From an uncultured Oscillibacter sp. (GTDB lineage: Bacteria > Bacillota > Clostridia > Oscillospirales > Oscillospiraceae): a stretch of 52,941 nt of DNA. The notes beneath the pieces were generated by a model. It saw only the letters and a list, made by a program, of their open reading frames with translations. It was not told where the DNA came from and searched no databases. The stretch lies in the NCBI GenBank assembly GCA_945868085.1, contig CAMBKF010000013.1, positions 1 to 52,941 on the forward strand, written 5' to 3'. Shown one piece after another: positions 7,589-13,973 of this stretch (positions within the stretch are counted from its first letter, which is position 1; every line of letters starts with the position of its first letter). Both the position numbers and the translations under genes were made by a program.

Positions 7589-8130
7589 GATGGTTGGCTG
7601 CATCTGACATCCACGGCAGCGCCACCGCCTGCCGCCGTGTGCTGGAGGCTTTTGAGCGGGAAAAGGCGGATAAGCTCCTGCTGCTGGGCGACCTTTTGTA
7701 CCATGGACCCCGGAACCCTCTGCCCGAGGGGCACGACCCCAAGGAGTGCATCCGCCTGCTGAATGAGTACCGGGACCATATTGCCGCCGTGCGGGGCAAC
7801 TGCGAGGCGGCGGTGGATCAGATGGTGCTGCAGTTTCCGGTGCTGGCGGACTATATGCTGCTCCAGCTGGGGAAAAAGCTGGCCTTTGCCACCCACGGAG
7901 ATGTGTATAATCCGGACAACCTCCCACCCCTGGCCAAGGGGGGCATCCTGCTGACGGGCCACACCCATGTGCCCGCCTGCGACGTGTATCCGGACTTTGT
8001 GTATCTGAATCCCGGCTCCGTATCCCTGCCCAAGGACGAGCAGAAGCGCCGGGGCTACATCCTGCTGGATGATGAGGGCGCTGCATTTAAAGAGCTGGAC
8101 GGCACGGAATACCATCGGTATAAATTCTAA
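7585..8130 (+). CDS. yfcE: YfcE family phosphodiesterase
   Basis: A 181-residue metallophosphoesterase with ASDIHGS, LLLGDLLYHGPRN, VRGNCEAAVD, FATHGDVYN, GHTHVP and LNPGSVS, the full YfcE set including the lid segment with GHDP. YfcE hydrolyses artificial phosphodiesters; the cellular target is unknown. The ATG overlaps the aminotransferase stop (ATGA), which fixes the start although the frame is open upstream. A 14-bp terminator follows. Confidence 0.9.
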   Translation: MRWLAASDIHGSATACRRVLEAFEREKADKLLLLGDLLYHGPRNPLPEGHDPKECIRLLNEYRDHIAAVRGNCEAAVDQMVLQFPVLADYMLLQLGKKLAFATHGDVYNPDNLPPLAKGGILLTGHTHVPACDVYPDFVYLNPGSVSLPKDEQKRRGYILLDDEGAAFKELDGTEYHRYKF

Positions 8131-8132
8131 AT

Positions 8133-8166
8133 AAAAACAGCGGAGCGTGACGGCTCCGCTGTTTTT
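8133..8166. terminator. bidirectional terminator after yfcE
   Basis: 14-bp stem 8133-8146 with 8153-8166, loop GTGACG, A-tract and T-tract on either side; serves the convergent metallopeptidase gene too. Confidence 0.93.
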
Positions 8167-8172
8167 GCGTAT

Positions 8173-8685
8173 TTACTTGAGGAGTTTGATCCGGGCGTCA
8201 TAGTCCGGCAGGGTCCGGCGGACCAGGGCGTAAAAGTCCGGGCCGTGATTTTTGTGGCGGATGTGAGCCAACTCGTGGACCACCACCGCTTCTATGGCTT
8301 CCCGGGGATATTCCATGAGGTGCAGGGAAAAGCACAGGCTGTTTTTTCCACTGCAGCTGCCGAACCGAGTTTGGGCGGAAGTGATCTTCACCCCGGTGGG
8401 TGTAACGCCCATCCGCTGAGCCCATAGCTGCACCAGGGGCGGCAGTACCTCCCGGGCCTTTTGTCGCAAGGCTTCCTGCTCCTCCCGGGAGAGGGGCGGA
8501 TGCTCTGCCAGACGCTGACTCTGCCGGGCCAGCTGGGCCGTGATCCAGGCATCGTGCTCGGCCACAAAGCGCTGAATGTCATCCCGGGGAGCGTAGATGG
8601 GGGCCCGGACGACCACCTGGCCCTCCCTTGTCACCTGCAGGGCCAGGGTGCGCCGCCGGGAGCGGATGAGGGTGAACTCCCTCAT
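8173..8685 (-). CDS. YgjP/SprT-like zinc metallopeptidase (DUF45)
   Basis: A 170-residue protein with the YgjP-like metallopeptidase signature: zinc motif HELAHIRHKNHGPDFYALV, preceded by RFGSCSGKNSLCFSLHLMEYP. The N-terminal half (IRSRRRTLALQVTREGQVVVRAP) is the usual beta-rich domain of the family. Members are predicted cytoplasmic proteases of unknown target, sometimes near restriction systems; none is seen here. The ATG at 8685 overlaps the stop of the DUF1653 gene (ATGA), which decides the start over a longer open frame. Confidence 0.85.
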   Translation of the reverse strand: MREFTLIRSRRRTLALQVTREGQVVVRAPIYAPRDDIQRFVAEHDAWITAQLARQSQRLAEHPPLSREEQEALRQKAREVLPPLVQLWAQRMGVTPTGVKITSAQTRFGSCSGKNSLCFSLHLMEYPREAIEAVVVHELAHIRHKNHGPDFYALVRRTLPDYDARIKLLK

Positions 8686-8897
8686 GGCTCCACCCAGGTG
8701 AAGCGGGGGCCTGTGTAGCCATCCCGGCTCACAGTTTCCTGCCACATGGCGGCCGGGCGGACCCAATAGCCCCGTTCCTCGTAGAGGGCCTGATAGACCA
8801 CCATTTCCTCCCTGGTCTCGCTGTGCCGGGCGGTGAATAGCACGCGGTATAGATTCCCTTTGAAGTGGCGGTAAACGCCGGGGCGGATGGGCTCCAT
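8682..8897 (-). CDS. DUF1653 domain protein
   Basis: A 71-residue protein built of one DUF1653 domain: PGVYRHFKGNLYRVL, ARHSETREEMVVYQALY, WVRPAAMW, PRFTWVEP. The domain is a small beta-barrel of unknown function. AAAGGAG lies 9 bases before the ATG at 8897. It is the first gene of a two-gene operon with the metallopeptidase, driven by the promoter at 8941-8969. Confidence 0.88.
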   Translation of the reverse strand: MEPIRPGVYRHFKGNLYRVLFTARHSETREEMVVYQALYEERGYWVRPAAMWQETVSRDGYTGPRFTWVEP

Positions 8898-8940
8898 TGT
8901 GCATCGCTCCTTTGACAATATATAGTATTCGTTGGCAAAA

Positions 8941-8969
8941 AGTATAGCATACTTGCTGGAAAAAAGCAA
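8941..8969 (-). promoter_or_regulatory. promoter of the DUF1653 operon
   Basis: On the minus strand TTGCTT (8969-8964), 17-base spacer, TATACT (8946-8941). Confidence 0.65.
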
Positions 8970-8976
8970 AGCGCTG

Positions 8977-8985
8977 TGGTATACT
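8977..8985 (+). promoter_or_regulatory. extended -10 promoter of the Nudix gene
   Basis: TGG directly before TATACT (8980-8985) forms a TGn extended -10; no good -35 is present. It lies back to back with the minus-strand promoter. Confidence 0.5.
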
Positions 8986-9014
8986 GACACAAGTAAAATG
9001 AGGAGGAATGCTCC

Positions 9015-9485
9015 GTGAAGAATACGACCCTGTGTTACCTGCTCCGGGGAGACGATGTACTGCTGCTGCACCGGGTGAAGAAGGAAAACGATCTGAACCA
9101 CGACAAGTGGATCGGCATCGGCGGAAAATTTGAGGAGGGGGAGAGCCCCGAGGAGTGCCTGATCCGGGAAGCCTGGGAGGAGACGGGTCTCACCCTTACG
9201 GATTATCAGTACCGGGGGATCGTGACCTTTGTGTCCGACGAGTGGGAAGGGGAGTATATGCACCTCTACACCGCCACCGGCTGGACGGGGGAACTGAAGG
9301 AGTGTGACGAGGGCGTGCTGGAGTGGATCAGCCGGGAGAAAATGAAAACGCTGCCCCAGTGGGAGGGGGACAAGATCTTCCTGCGCCTGCTGGAGGAGGG
9401 AGCACCATTCTTCTCCCTGAAGCTGTGCTATGAGGGGGACCGGCTGGCCTATGCGGCCCTGAACGGGAAGGAGCTGGCGCGATGA
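9015..9485 (+). CDS. Nudix hydrolase, MutT/8-oxo-dGTPase-like
   Basis: A 156-residue protein with a canonical Nudix box from GGKFEEGES to REAWEETGL (about residues 36-58). The N-terminal CYLLRGDDVLLLHRVKKENDLNHDKWIGIGGK is typical of 8-oxo-dGTP diphosphatases of Firmicutes, which clean oxidised nucleotides; specificity is inferred. The start is GTG at 9015 because AGGAGG ends 8 bases before it; the ATG at 9008 is out of frame. It overlaps the DUF523 gene by ATGA. Confidence 0.9.
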   Translation: MKNTTLCYLLRGDDVLLLHRVKKENDLNHDKWIGIGGKFEEGESPEECLIREAWEETGLTLTDYQYRGIVTFVSDEWEGEYMHLYTATGWTGELKECDEGVLEWISREKMKTLPQWEGDKIFLRLLEEGAPFFSLKLCYEGDRLAYAALNGKELAR

Positions 9486-9922
9486 CGGTACTGGTGAGCG
9501 CGTGCCTGCTGGGGGTTTCCTGCCGGTATGACGGACGGAGCAAGGGCCATCCCCTGGCCGGGGAATTGCTGCAAAAGCACACGGTCATCCCCGTGTGCCC
9601 GGAGCAGTTGGGAGGACTCTCCACCCCGCGGCCGCCGGCGGAGCGCCGGGCGGGCGGAGTTTTCAGCCGCGAGGGAGCGGACGTCACCGCGGCCTATGAC
9701 CGGGGCGCCCGGGAAGTGCTGCGCCTGGCCAGGCTCTACGGCTGCACCGTGGCCATACTCAAGGAGCGCAGCCCCGCCTGCGGCTCCGGAAAAATCTACG
9801 ACGGCACATTCACCAAGACCCTGGTGGATGGCTATGGGGCGGCGGCAGAGCTGCTGGCAAAAAACGGCATCCGGGTGCTGGGGGAGAGCGGCCTGGAGGA
9901 CTTCCTGCGGGAGGAGCTATAA
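9482..9922 (+). CDS. DUF523 domain protein
   Basis: A 146-residue protein matching DUF523: VLVSACLLGVSCRYDG at the start, IPVCPEQLGGLSTPRPPAE, the conserved cysteine region ILKERSPACGSGKIYDG and a C-terminal helix. The conserved cysteines suggest a metal or Fe-S site, but the function is unknown. It is translationally coupled to the Nudix gene (ATGA overlap). A stretch of palindromic repeats follows instead of a clear terminator. Confidence 0.88.
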   Translation: MTVLVSACLLGVSCRYDGRSKGHPLAGELLQKHTVIPVCPEQLGGLSTPRPPAERRAGGVFSREGADVTAAYDRGAREVLRLARLYGCTVAILKERSPACGSGKIYDGTFTKTLVDGYGAAAELLAKNGIRVLGESGLEDFLREEL

Positions 9923-9949
9923 TTTTATGATGTAAATCTGCGCGGTTTC

Positions 9950-10040
9950 GGGCGGCGGGGTGTGGTCACCCCGCCCTACGACAGCATAATCGATCCCATG
10001 GGGGCGGGGCGATGTGGGCATCGCCCCCTACGGAATTTTA
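9950..10040 (+). repeat. pair of CCCTAC-ended palindromic repeats
   Basis: Two adjacent elements. The first has stem GGCGGGGTG (9954-9962) with CACCCCGCC (9967-9975), then CTACGA. The second has GGGGCGATG (10006-10014) with CATCGCCCC (10019-10027), then CTACGG. The loops are four bases and the stems compensate each other, so structure is conserved while sequence varies. After copy 2, AACGGTGCG-AGGGGGC recurs as after the copy at 16362-16390, hinting at a longer repeat unit. Confidence 0.8.
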
Positions 10041-10094
10041 TCGATGAACGGTGCGCAGGGGGCTTACATCGTCCTGATGCGATAAATATTCATA

Positions 10095-10136
10095 AAAAGT
10101 GCGAATCCCGGACAGGCCCTTGCCTGTCCGGGATTC
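10095..10136 (-). terminator. terminator of the ABC importer operon
   Basis: Perfect 15-bp stem 10103-10117 with 10122-10136, loop CCTT; on the minus strand it is followed by GCAC and a T-run. Confidence 0.9.
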
Positions 10137-10166
10137 TGTATGAGAAAGGTAAATCAAAAAAGCATG

Positions 10167-10961
10167 TTAAGAGAGGAGCAGCTTGTCATCGTTGGCCTCG
10201 GTGCCGCTGGCCTTGGAGAACAGGGTCAGCAGGTCGGGAACGGTGAGCTTCTTCTTCTCCTCGCCGGAGATGTCCAGCACCACATGGCCCGCATCCATCA
10301 TGATGAGCCGATTGCCGTGGGCAATGGCATCCTTCATGTTGTGGGTGATCATCATAGTGGTCAGGTGATTCTCCTCCACGATCTTGTCGCTGAGCTCCAG
10401 GACCTTGGCGGCGGTGCGGGGATCCAGGGCGGCGGTGTGCTCATCCAGCAGCAGCAGCTTGGGCTTTTGTAGCGCTGCCATCAGCAGCGTCAGCGCCTGG
10501 CGCTGGCCGCCGGAGAGCAGGCCTACCTTAGCCTTCATCCGGTCCTCCAGGCCCAGGTCCAGCTCCTTCAGCCGCTGGTAATAATCCTTTTCTTCCTGGG
10601 GAGTGATGCCCCACTTCAGACCCCGGTGCTTGCCGCGCCGGGCGGCCAGGGCCAGGTTTTCCTGGATCTGCATGGTGGGCGCGGTGCCCATCATGGGATC
10701 CTGGAACACGCGGCCCAGGAGGGTGGCCCGCTTGTATTCGGGCAGGCGGGTGACGTCCTTGCCGTCAATAATAATGGAACCGCTGTCCACGGCGAAGGTG
10801 CCTGCGATGGCGTTGAGCATGGTGGACTTTCCTGCGCCGTTTCCGCCGATGACGGTGACGAAATCGCCCTCGTTCAATGTAAGGCTCAGGTTATCCAGGG
10901 CGGTCTTTTCATGGACGGTGCCGGGGAAGAAGGTTTTGGAGATATTCTTCAGCTCAAGCAT
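10167..10961 (-). CDS. ABC transporter ATPase (TrpZ-like)
   Basis: A 264-residue ATPase with Walker A GGNGAGKST, Q-loop RVFQDP, signature LLSGGQRQA, Walker B LLLLDEHTAALD and H-loop ITHNM. It energises the adjacent permease and overlaps its 3' end by 8 bases. The three-gene order (binding protein, permease, ATPase) and the permease and binding-protein families match TrpXYZ-type importers, for which tryptophan is the best-known predicted substrate. Last gene of the operon. Confidence 0.92.
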   Translation of the reverse strand: MLELKNISKTFFPGTVHEKTALDNLSLTLNEGDFVTVIGGNGAGKSTMLNAIAGTFAVDSGSIIIDGKDVTRLPEYKRATLLGRVFQDPMMGTAPTMQIQENLALAARRGKHRGLKWGITPQEEKDYYQRLKELDLGLEDRMKAKVGLLSGGQRQALTLLMAALQKPKLLLLDEHTAALDPRTAAKVLELSDKIVEENHLTTMMITHNMKDAIAHGNRLIMMDAGHVVLDISGEEKKKLTVPDLLTLFSKASGTEANDDKLLLS

Positions 10962-11874
10962 GGCGAGGGCCTCCTTTCTTATGGGCCACTTTGCCCTTCC
11001 AGTAGGGCACGGACAGGAAGATCGCGACGATCAGGGCGGAAACCAGCTTCAGGTCGTTGGTGTTCAGGCCCAGCTGCAGGACCACCTGCAGCACGAAGTA
11101 ATAGATCACGGCACCCAGGGAAACGGCGAACATCTTCAGGCCAAAATTGCGGAAGATCTTGCCGAAGGTCACTTCACTGATGATAACGGCGGCCAGGCCG
11201 ATGACGATGGCGCCGCGGCCCATGCCCACATCGGCTGCGCCCTGGAACTGGGCCAGCAGGCCGCCGGACAGAGCCACCAGACCGTTGGAGAGCATGAGGC
11301 CCAGTACGATATTGGCGTTGGTATTGATGCCCTGGGCCCGGGCCATATTGGCGTTGGCACCGGTGGCGCGGACGGAGCAGCCCCGCTCCGTGCCGAAGAA
11401 CCAGTACAGAGCCACCACCACGATCACCGTGGCCACCAGCAGCAGCGGCAGGGGATTCTCCAGCGACAGGTCGCGGACATACCGCTGGGAAACGGCCAGG
11501 TGGTACTTATCCACGCCTACAGGCTGGTTGGCTTTGCCGCCCATGATCCGCAGGTTCACAGAGTACAGGGCCAGTTGGGTGAGAATACCGGCCAGGATGG
11601 CGGGAATGCCGCACTTGGTGTGGAACAGGCCGGTGACGAGGCCCGCCAGCAGGCCGGAGACAAAGGCGCACAGCAGGGCCAGCCAGCAGTTCATGCCGCC
11701 GCGGATCAGCATCACGGCCACGGCACCGCCGGTGGCGATGGAGCCGTCCACGGTCAGATCGGCTACATCCAGCACCCGGAAGGTGATGTATACGCCGATG
11801 GCCATGATGCCCCATACAAGTCCTTGTGCCGCCGCACCGGGCAGCGCGTTTAATAGTGAAGCCAGGAAAGCCAT
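10954..11874 (-). CDS. ABC transporter permease (TrpY-like, branched-chain type fold)
   Basis: A 306-residue inner-membrane permease with about eight to nine hydrophobic helices and motifs of the BPD_transp_2 family, such as FRVLDVADLTVDGS near residue 35, RATGANANMARAQGIN and LMLSNGLVALSGGLLAQ. It forms the channel with the ATPase encoded just downstream. The spacer to the binding-protein gene (about 90 bases) holds two hairpins, so expression relative to the binding protein may be lowered. Confidence 0.9.
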   Translation of the reverse strand: MAFLASLLNALPGAAAQGLVWGIMAIGVYITFRVLDVADLTVDGSIATGGAVAVMLIRGGMNCWLALLCAFVSGLLAGLVTGLFHTKCGIPAILAGILTQLALYSVNLRIMGGKANQPVGVDKYHLAVSQRYVRDLSLENPLPLLLVATVIVVVALYWFFGTERGCSVRATGANANMARAQGINTNANIVLGLMLSNGLVALSGGLLAQFQGAADVGMGRGAIVIGLAAVIISEVTFGKIFRNFGLKMFAVSLGAVIYYFVLQVVLQLGLNTNDLKLVSALIVAIFLSVPYWKGKVAHKKGGPRHA

Positions 11875-11893
11875 TTTCTATCCTCCTCAAACG

Positions 11894-11953
11894 GCTGCCC
11901 CAGGACGGGCAGCTCGGTGTATCGGGGGAGGGGACAGGTGTCCCCTCCCGATG
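11894..11953 (-). promoter_or_regulatory. intra-operon hairpins between binding-protein and permease genes
   Basis: GCTGCCC (11894-11900) pairs with GGGCAGC (11907-11913). A second, longer G-rich arm around 11922-11935 pairs with GTCCCCTCCCGA around 11940-11951, with a small bulge. Neither has a T-run. Hairpins here often stabilise the binding-protein message and reduce downstream expression; that role is inferred. Confidence 0.5.
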
Positions 11954-11962
11954 GTGGTTGGT

Positions 11963-12943
11963 TTACTCGGCGGACTGGGCGGTGTAATCAGCGGGAACGG
12001 TGATGCCCAGCTTCTCGCAGTTGGCCATGTTGGCCTGCTTGGTCACATTGGGAGCAAATTCCACAGGCATGGTGGAGATGTCAGCCTCGCCGGAGAGGAT
12101 CTTGGCAGCCATCTGGCCGGTGATCTTGCCCAGCTCGTAGTAGTCAATGGAGAGGGTGGCCACGCCGCAGCCTCTGCAGATGCCGGCCTCGCCCGCGATG
12201 ACGGGGGTGTTGGAGGCCAGGACCACGTTGGCAATGGCTTCGGTGTTGGAAGCGGCGGTGTTATCGGTGGGGATGAAGATCACATCGGACTCATCGCAGG
12301 CCTTCTGAGTGACGGAGGAAACGTCGTTGCTGTCGGTGAAGGCGAACTCGGTGCAGGTGATGCCGGCGTCGGTGAGGATCTTGGACACCTCATCTACCTG
12401 GTATTTGCTGTTGGCCTCGCTGGAGCAGAACAGCATGCCTACCTTCTTGGCATCGGGGAACAGCTCCTGGAGCATGGCGGCCTGCTTGTCCAGAGGAGCC
12501 AGGTCGGAGGTGCCGGAGATGTTGCCGCCCACGGTGCCGTTCCAGTCAGAGATCTCCAGAGCGGTGGCGTAATCAGTGACGGAGGTGCCCAGGATGGGAA
12601 TGGTGCTGGTGGCGGAGGCAGCGGCCTGCAGAGCGGGCGTTGCGTTGGCCATGATCAGATCCACATTCTCGGACACAAAGCCGTTTACGATGGTGCCGCA
12701 GGTGTTGGCGTCGCCGGAGGCGTTCTTCACTTCCACCTCTACCTTATCGCCCAGGGCATCCTTCAGCGCGTCGGTAAAGCCTTTGGTAGCGGCGTCCAGG
12801 GCCTCGTGCTGCACCAGCTGCACAACGCCCACCTTGAGGGTCTTGGTTTCGGAATCTTTGCCGGTGTTGGTATCCTTGCTGCCGCAGGCCACCATGGTCA
12901 GGGCCATGGCCAGGGCAAGGATCAGTGCCATCAACTTTTTCAT
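11963..12943 (-). CDS. ABC transporter substrate-binding lipoprotein (ABC_sub_bind, TrpX-like)
   Basis: A 326-residue lipoprotein with signal peptide MKKLMALILALAMALTMVAC; Cys20 is the lipidation site. The mature part begins KTLKVGVVQLVQHEALD and shows IMANATPALQAAASAT, ILGTSVTDY and VGMLFCSSEANS, the ABC_sub_bind (TrpX) pattern. Such proteins bind small molecules outside the cell, tryptophan being the best-supported example. The upstream leader peptide is rich in Phe and Tyr and has no Trp, so another aromatic ligand is possible here. It is the first structural gene, behind the terminator at 12989-13024. Confidence 0.9.
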   Translation of the reverse strand: MKKLMALILALAMALTMVACGSKDTNTGKDSETKTLKVGVVQLVQHEALDAATKGFTDALKDALGDKVEVEVKNASGDANTCGTIVNGFVSENVDLIMANATPALQAAASATSTIPILGTSVTDYATALEISDWNGTVGGNISGTSDLAPLDKQAAMLQELFPDAKKVGMLFCSSEANSKYQVDEVSKILTDAGITCTEFAFTDSNDVSSVTQKACDESDVIFIPTDNTAASNTEAIANVVLASNTPVIAGEAGICRGCGVATLSIDYYELGKITGQMAAKILSGEADISTMPVEFAPNVTKQANMANCEKLGITVPADYTAQSAE

Positions 12944-12988
12944 GATTTGTTCTCCTTTGCATTTTTTGATGTGTTGGTTGGATGTTAT

Positions 12989-13024
12989 AAAAAGAGGCCG
13001 CTCTGTCCGGGAACAGAGCGGCCT
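12989..13024 (-). terminator. leader terminator ahead of the importer genes
   Basis: 12-bp stem AGGCCGCTCTGT (12995-13006) with its complement (13013-13024), loop of six; on the minus strand a run of T follows. It lies between the leader peptide stop and the binding-protein gene, where an attenuator would be. It also reads as a terminator-like stem on the plus strand. Confidence 0.85.
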
Positions 13025-13055
13025 TTTCTTAACGAATTGAGAAAGGAACGAAACT

Positions 13056-13181
13056 CTATTGATAAACGGACGGCTTTATGCATTTGTCGCAGCAAAAATA
13101 ACCCGCATAAAAGCGAGCCATAAAGCCGTAATAGAAGCCCCGACGGGAGAGAATGGAATTGGAACGGATAGCGGTACGCAT
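13056..13181 (-). CDS. 41-residue aromatic-rich leader peptide (putative attenuator)
   Basis: A short ORF with a strong ribosome site (AAAGGAG, 8 bases before ATG) about 45 bases after a consensus promoter. Its middle contains GFYYGFMARFYAGYF: four Phe and four Tyr within 14 residues, then a CC-D-K-C end. An 11-bp perfect inverted repeat (13119-13129 with 13070-13080) folds the coding RNA so that the 5' arm covers the codons Y-G-F-M. A terminator follows 30 bases after the stop. The layout is that of a classical attenuation leader sensing charged tRNA-Phe or tRNA-Tyr. A second reading is a small cysteine-containing protein. I did not find a convincing antiterminator by hand. Confidence 0.7.
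   Translation of the reverse strand: MRTAIRSNSILSRRGFYYGFMARFYAGYFCCDKCIKPSVYQ
13070..13129 (-). promoter_or_regulatory. hairpin within the leader-peptide message
   Basis: ACGGCTTTATG (minus strand, 13129-13119) pairs perfectly with CATAAAGCCGT (13080-13070). A ribosome stalled on the Phe/Tyr codons would sit on the 5' arm and free the 3' arm, which ends about 11 bases before the leader stop codon. Confidence 0.6.
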
Positions 13182-13229
13182 TGTGGGGCTCCTTTCTGCC
13201 GTCGGGCGGCGATTTCTTTTGATGCACCT

Positions 13230-13258
13230 ACTATAGAACTTTAAACCTTTAAAGTCAA
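13230..13258 (-). promoter_or_regulatory. promoter of the leader-importer operon
   Basis: Minus strand TTGACT (13258-13253), exactly 17 bases, TATAGT (13235-13230). Confidence 0.8.
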
Positions 13259-13351
13259 CAGTGAAAATGCACAAAAACCAGGTCGATTTTTAGATATTTT
13301 TATACTCGCGAGGATTTTTTCTTAAAGCAAGGGGACAAAATGCGAAAATGA

Positions 13352-13380
13352 ATGGGCTTATTCCCAAAGGAAAAGCCCAT
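13352..13380 (-). terminator. probable terminator of the ModE-like gene
   Basis: ATGGGCTT (13352-13359) pairs with AAGCCCAT (13373-13380) around a 13-base loop; the T-tract after it on the minus strand is short (TCATTTTCG). Confidence 0.55.
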
Positions 13381-13385
13381 AATTT

Positions 13386-13748
13386 TTATTCTGCGGTATC
13401 GGACCCGCTGCCAAAGAGCTCCGCATACTGCTGCGCGCCGTAGGCCTGCATCCGGCGGCACAGCTCGTCATACCGCTCCAGCAGATCTTCGCCCTCCGGC
13501 GTGAGCACGGCCCCGCCGCCGCCCTTTCCCCCGGTGGAGGAGTGGAGAAGCTTGAAGCCCAGCTGCTCCTCGGCGGTGCGCAGCACCGTCCAGGCCTTGG
13601 AATAGGCCATGTTCATGGACTGGGCTGCCGCACGCAGGGAATGATACTCCCGGACCCGGTGCAGAAGCTGCGCGATCCCCGGCCCAAATACCTTGTTATC
13701 CGCCGCGTAAAAACGGACGGTCATTTTGAAAATCATGTTATCACTCAT
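13386..13748 (-). CDS. ModE-like winged-helix regulator (DNA-binding domain only)
   Basis: A 120-residue protein matching the N-terminal domain of ModE: GPGIAQLLHRVREYHSLRAAAQSMNMAYSKAWTVLRTAEEQLGFKLLHSSTGGKGGGGAVLTPEG. ModE controls molybdate genes, but this form lacks the C-terminal molybdate-binding (TOBE) domains; such short forms occur beside molybdenum-related genes in Clostridia. The yqeB/yqeC genes 10 kb away make a molybdenum link plausible but unproven. The start is ambiguous: AAAGGT sits too near the first ATG (13748) and far from the second (13736). Divergent from pckA. Confidence 0.8.
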   Translation of the reverse strand: MSDNMIFKMTVRFYAADNKVFGPGIAQLLHRVREYHSLRAAAQSMNMAYSKAWTVLRTAEEQLGFKLLHSSTGGKGGGGAVLTPEGEDLLERYDELCRRMQAYGAQQYAELFGSGSDTAE

Positions 13749-13868
13749 ACCTTTATTGTATCAGCATTCCCGGAAATGTCAATGGAGCAGGTTACCAAAT
13801 GTTATTCTTTAGACATACTTTTTGTTAGGATGGCTAAAAAACTTTGCCAAATTAGTGAAGAAATACAG

Positions 13869-13897
13869 TGGAAACTTGGCATTGACTGTGCTATAAT
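13869..13897 (+). promoter_or_regulatory. probable pckA promoter
   Basis: TGGAAA (13869-13874), 17 bases, perfect TATAAT (13892-13897); 5' untranslated region about 70 bases. Confidence 0.6.
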
Positions 13898-13973
13898 GCA
13901 GATACTAAAATAATGGGAGGATGTTTATCTTGAACGATTCCCGTATTAATTTATACGAAAAGGAGTAATCATT

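Noticed and set aside
8682-9263. 193-codon frame extending DUF1653 upstream
   Set aside because: The extension crosses both divergent promoters and opposes the Nudix gene; the ribosome site marks ATG 8897.
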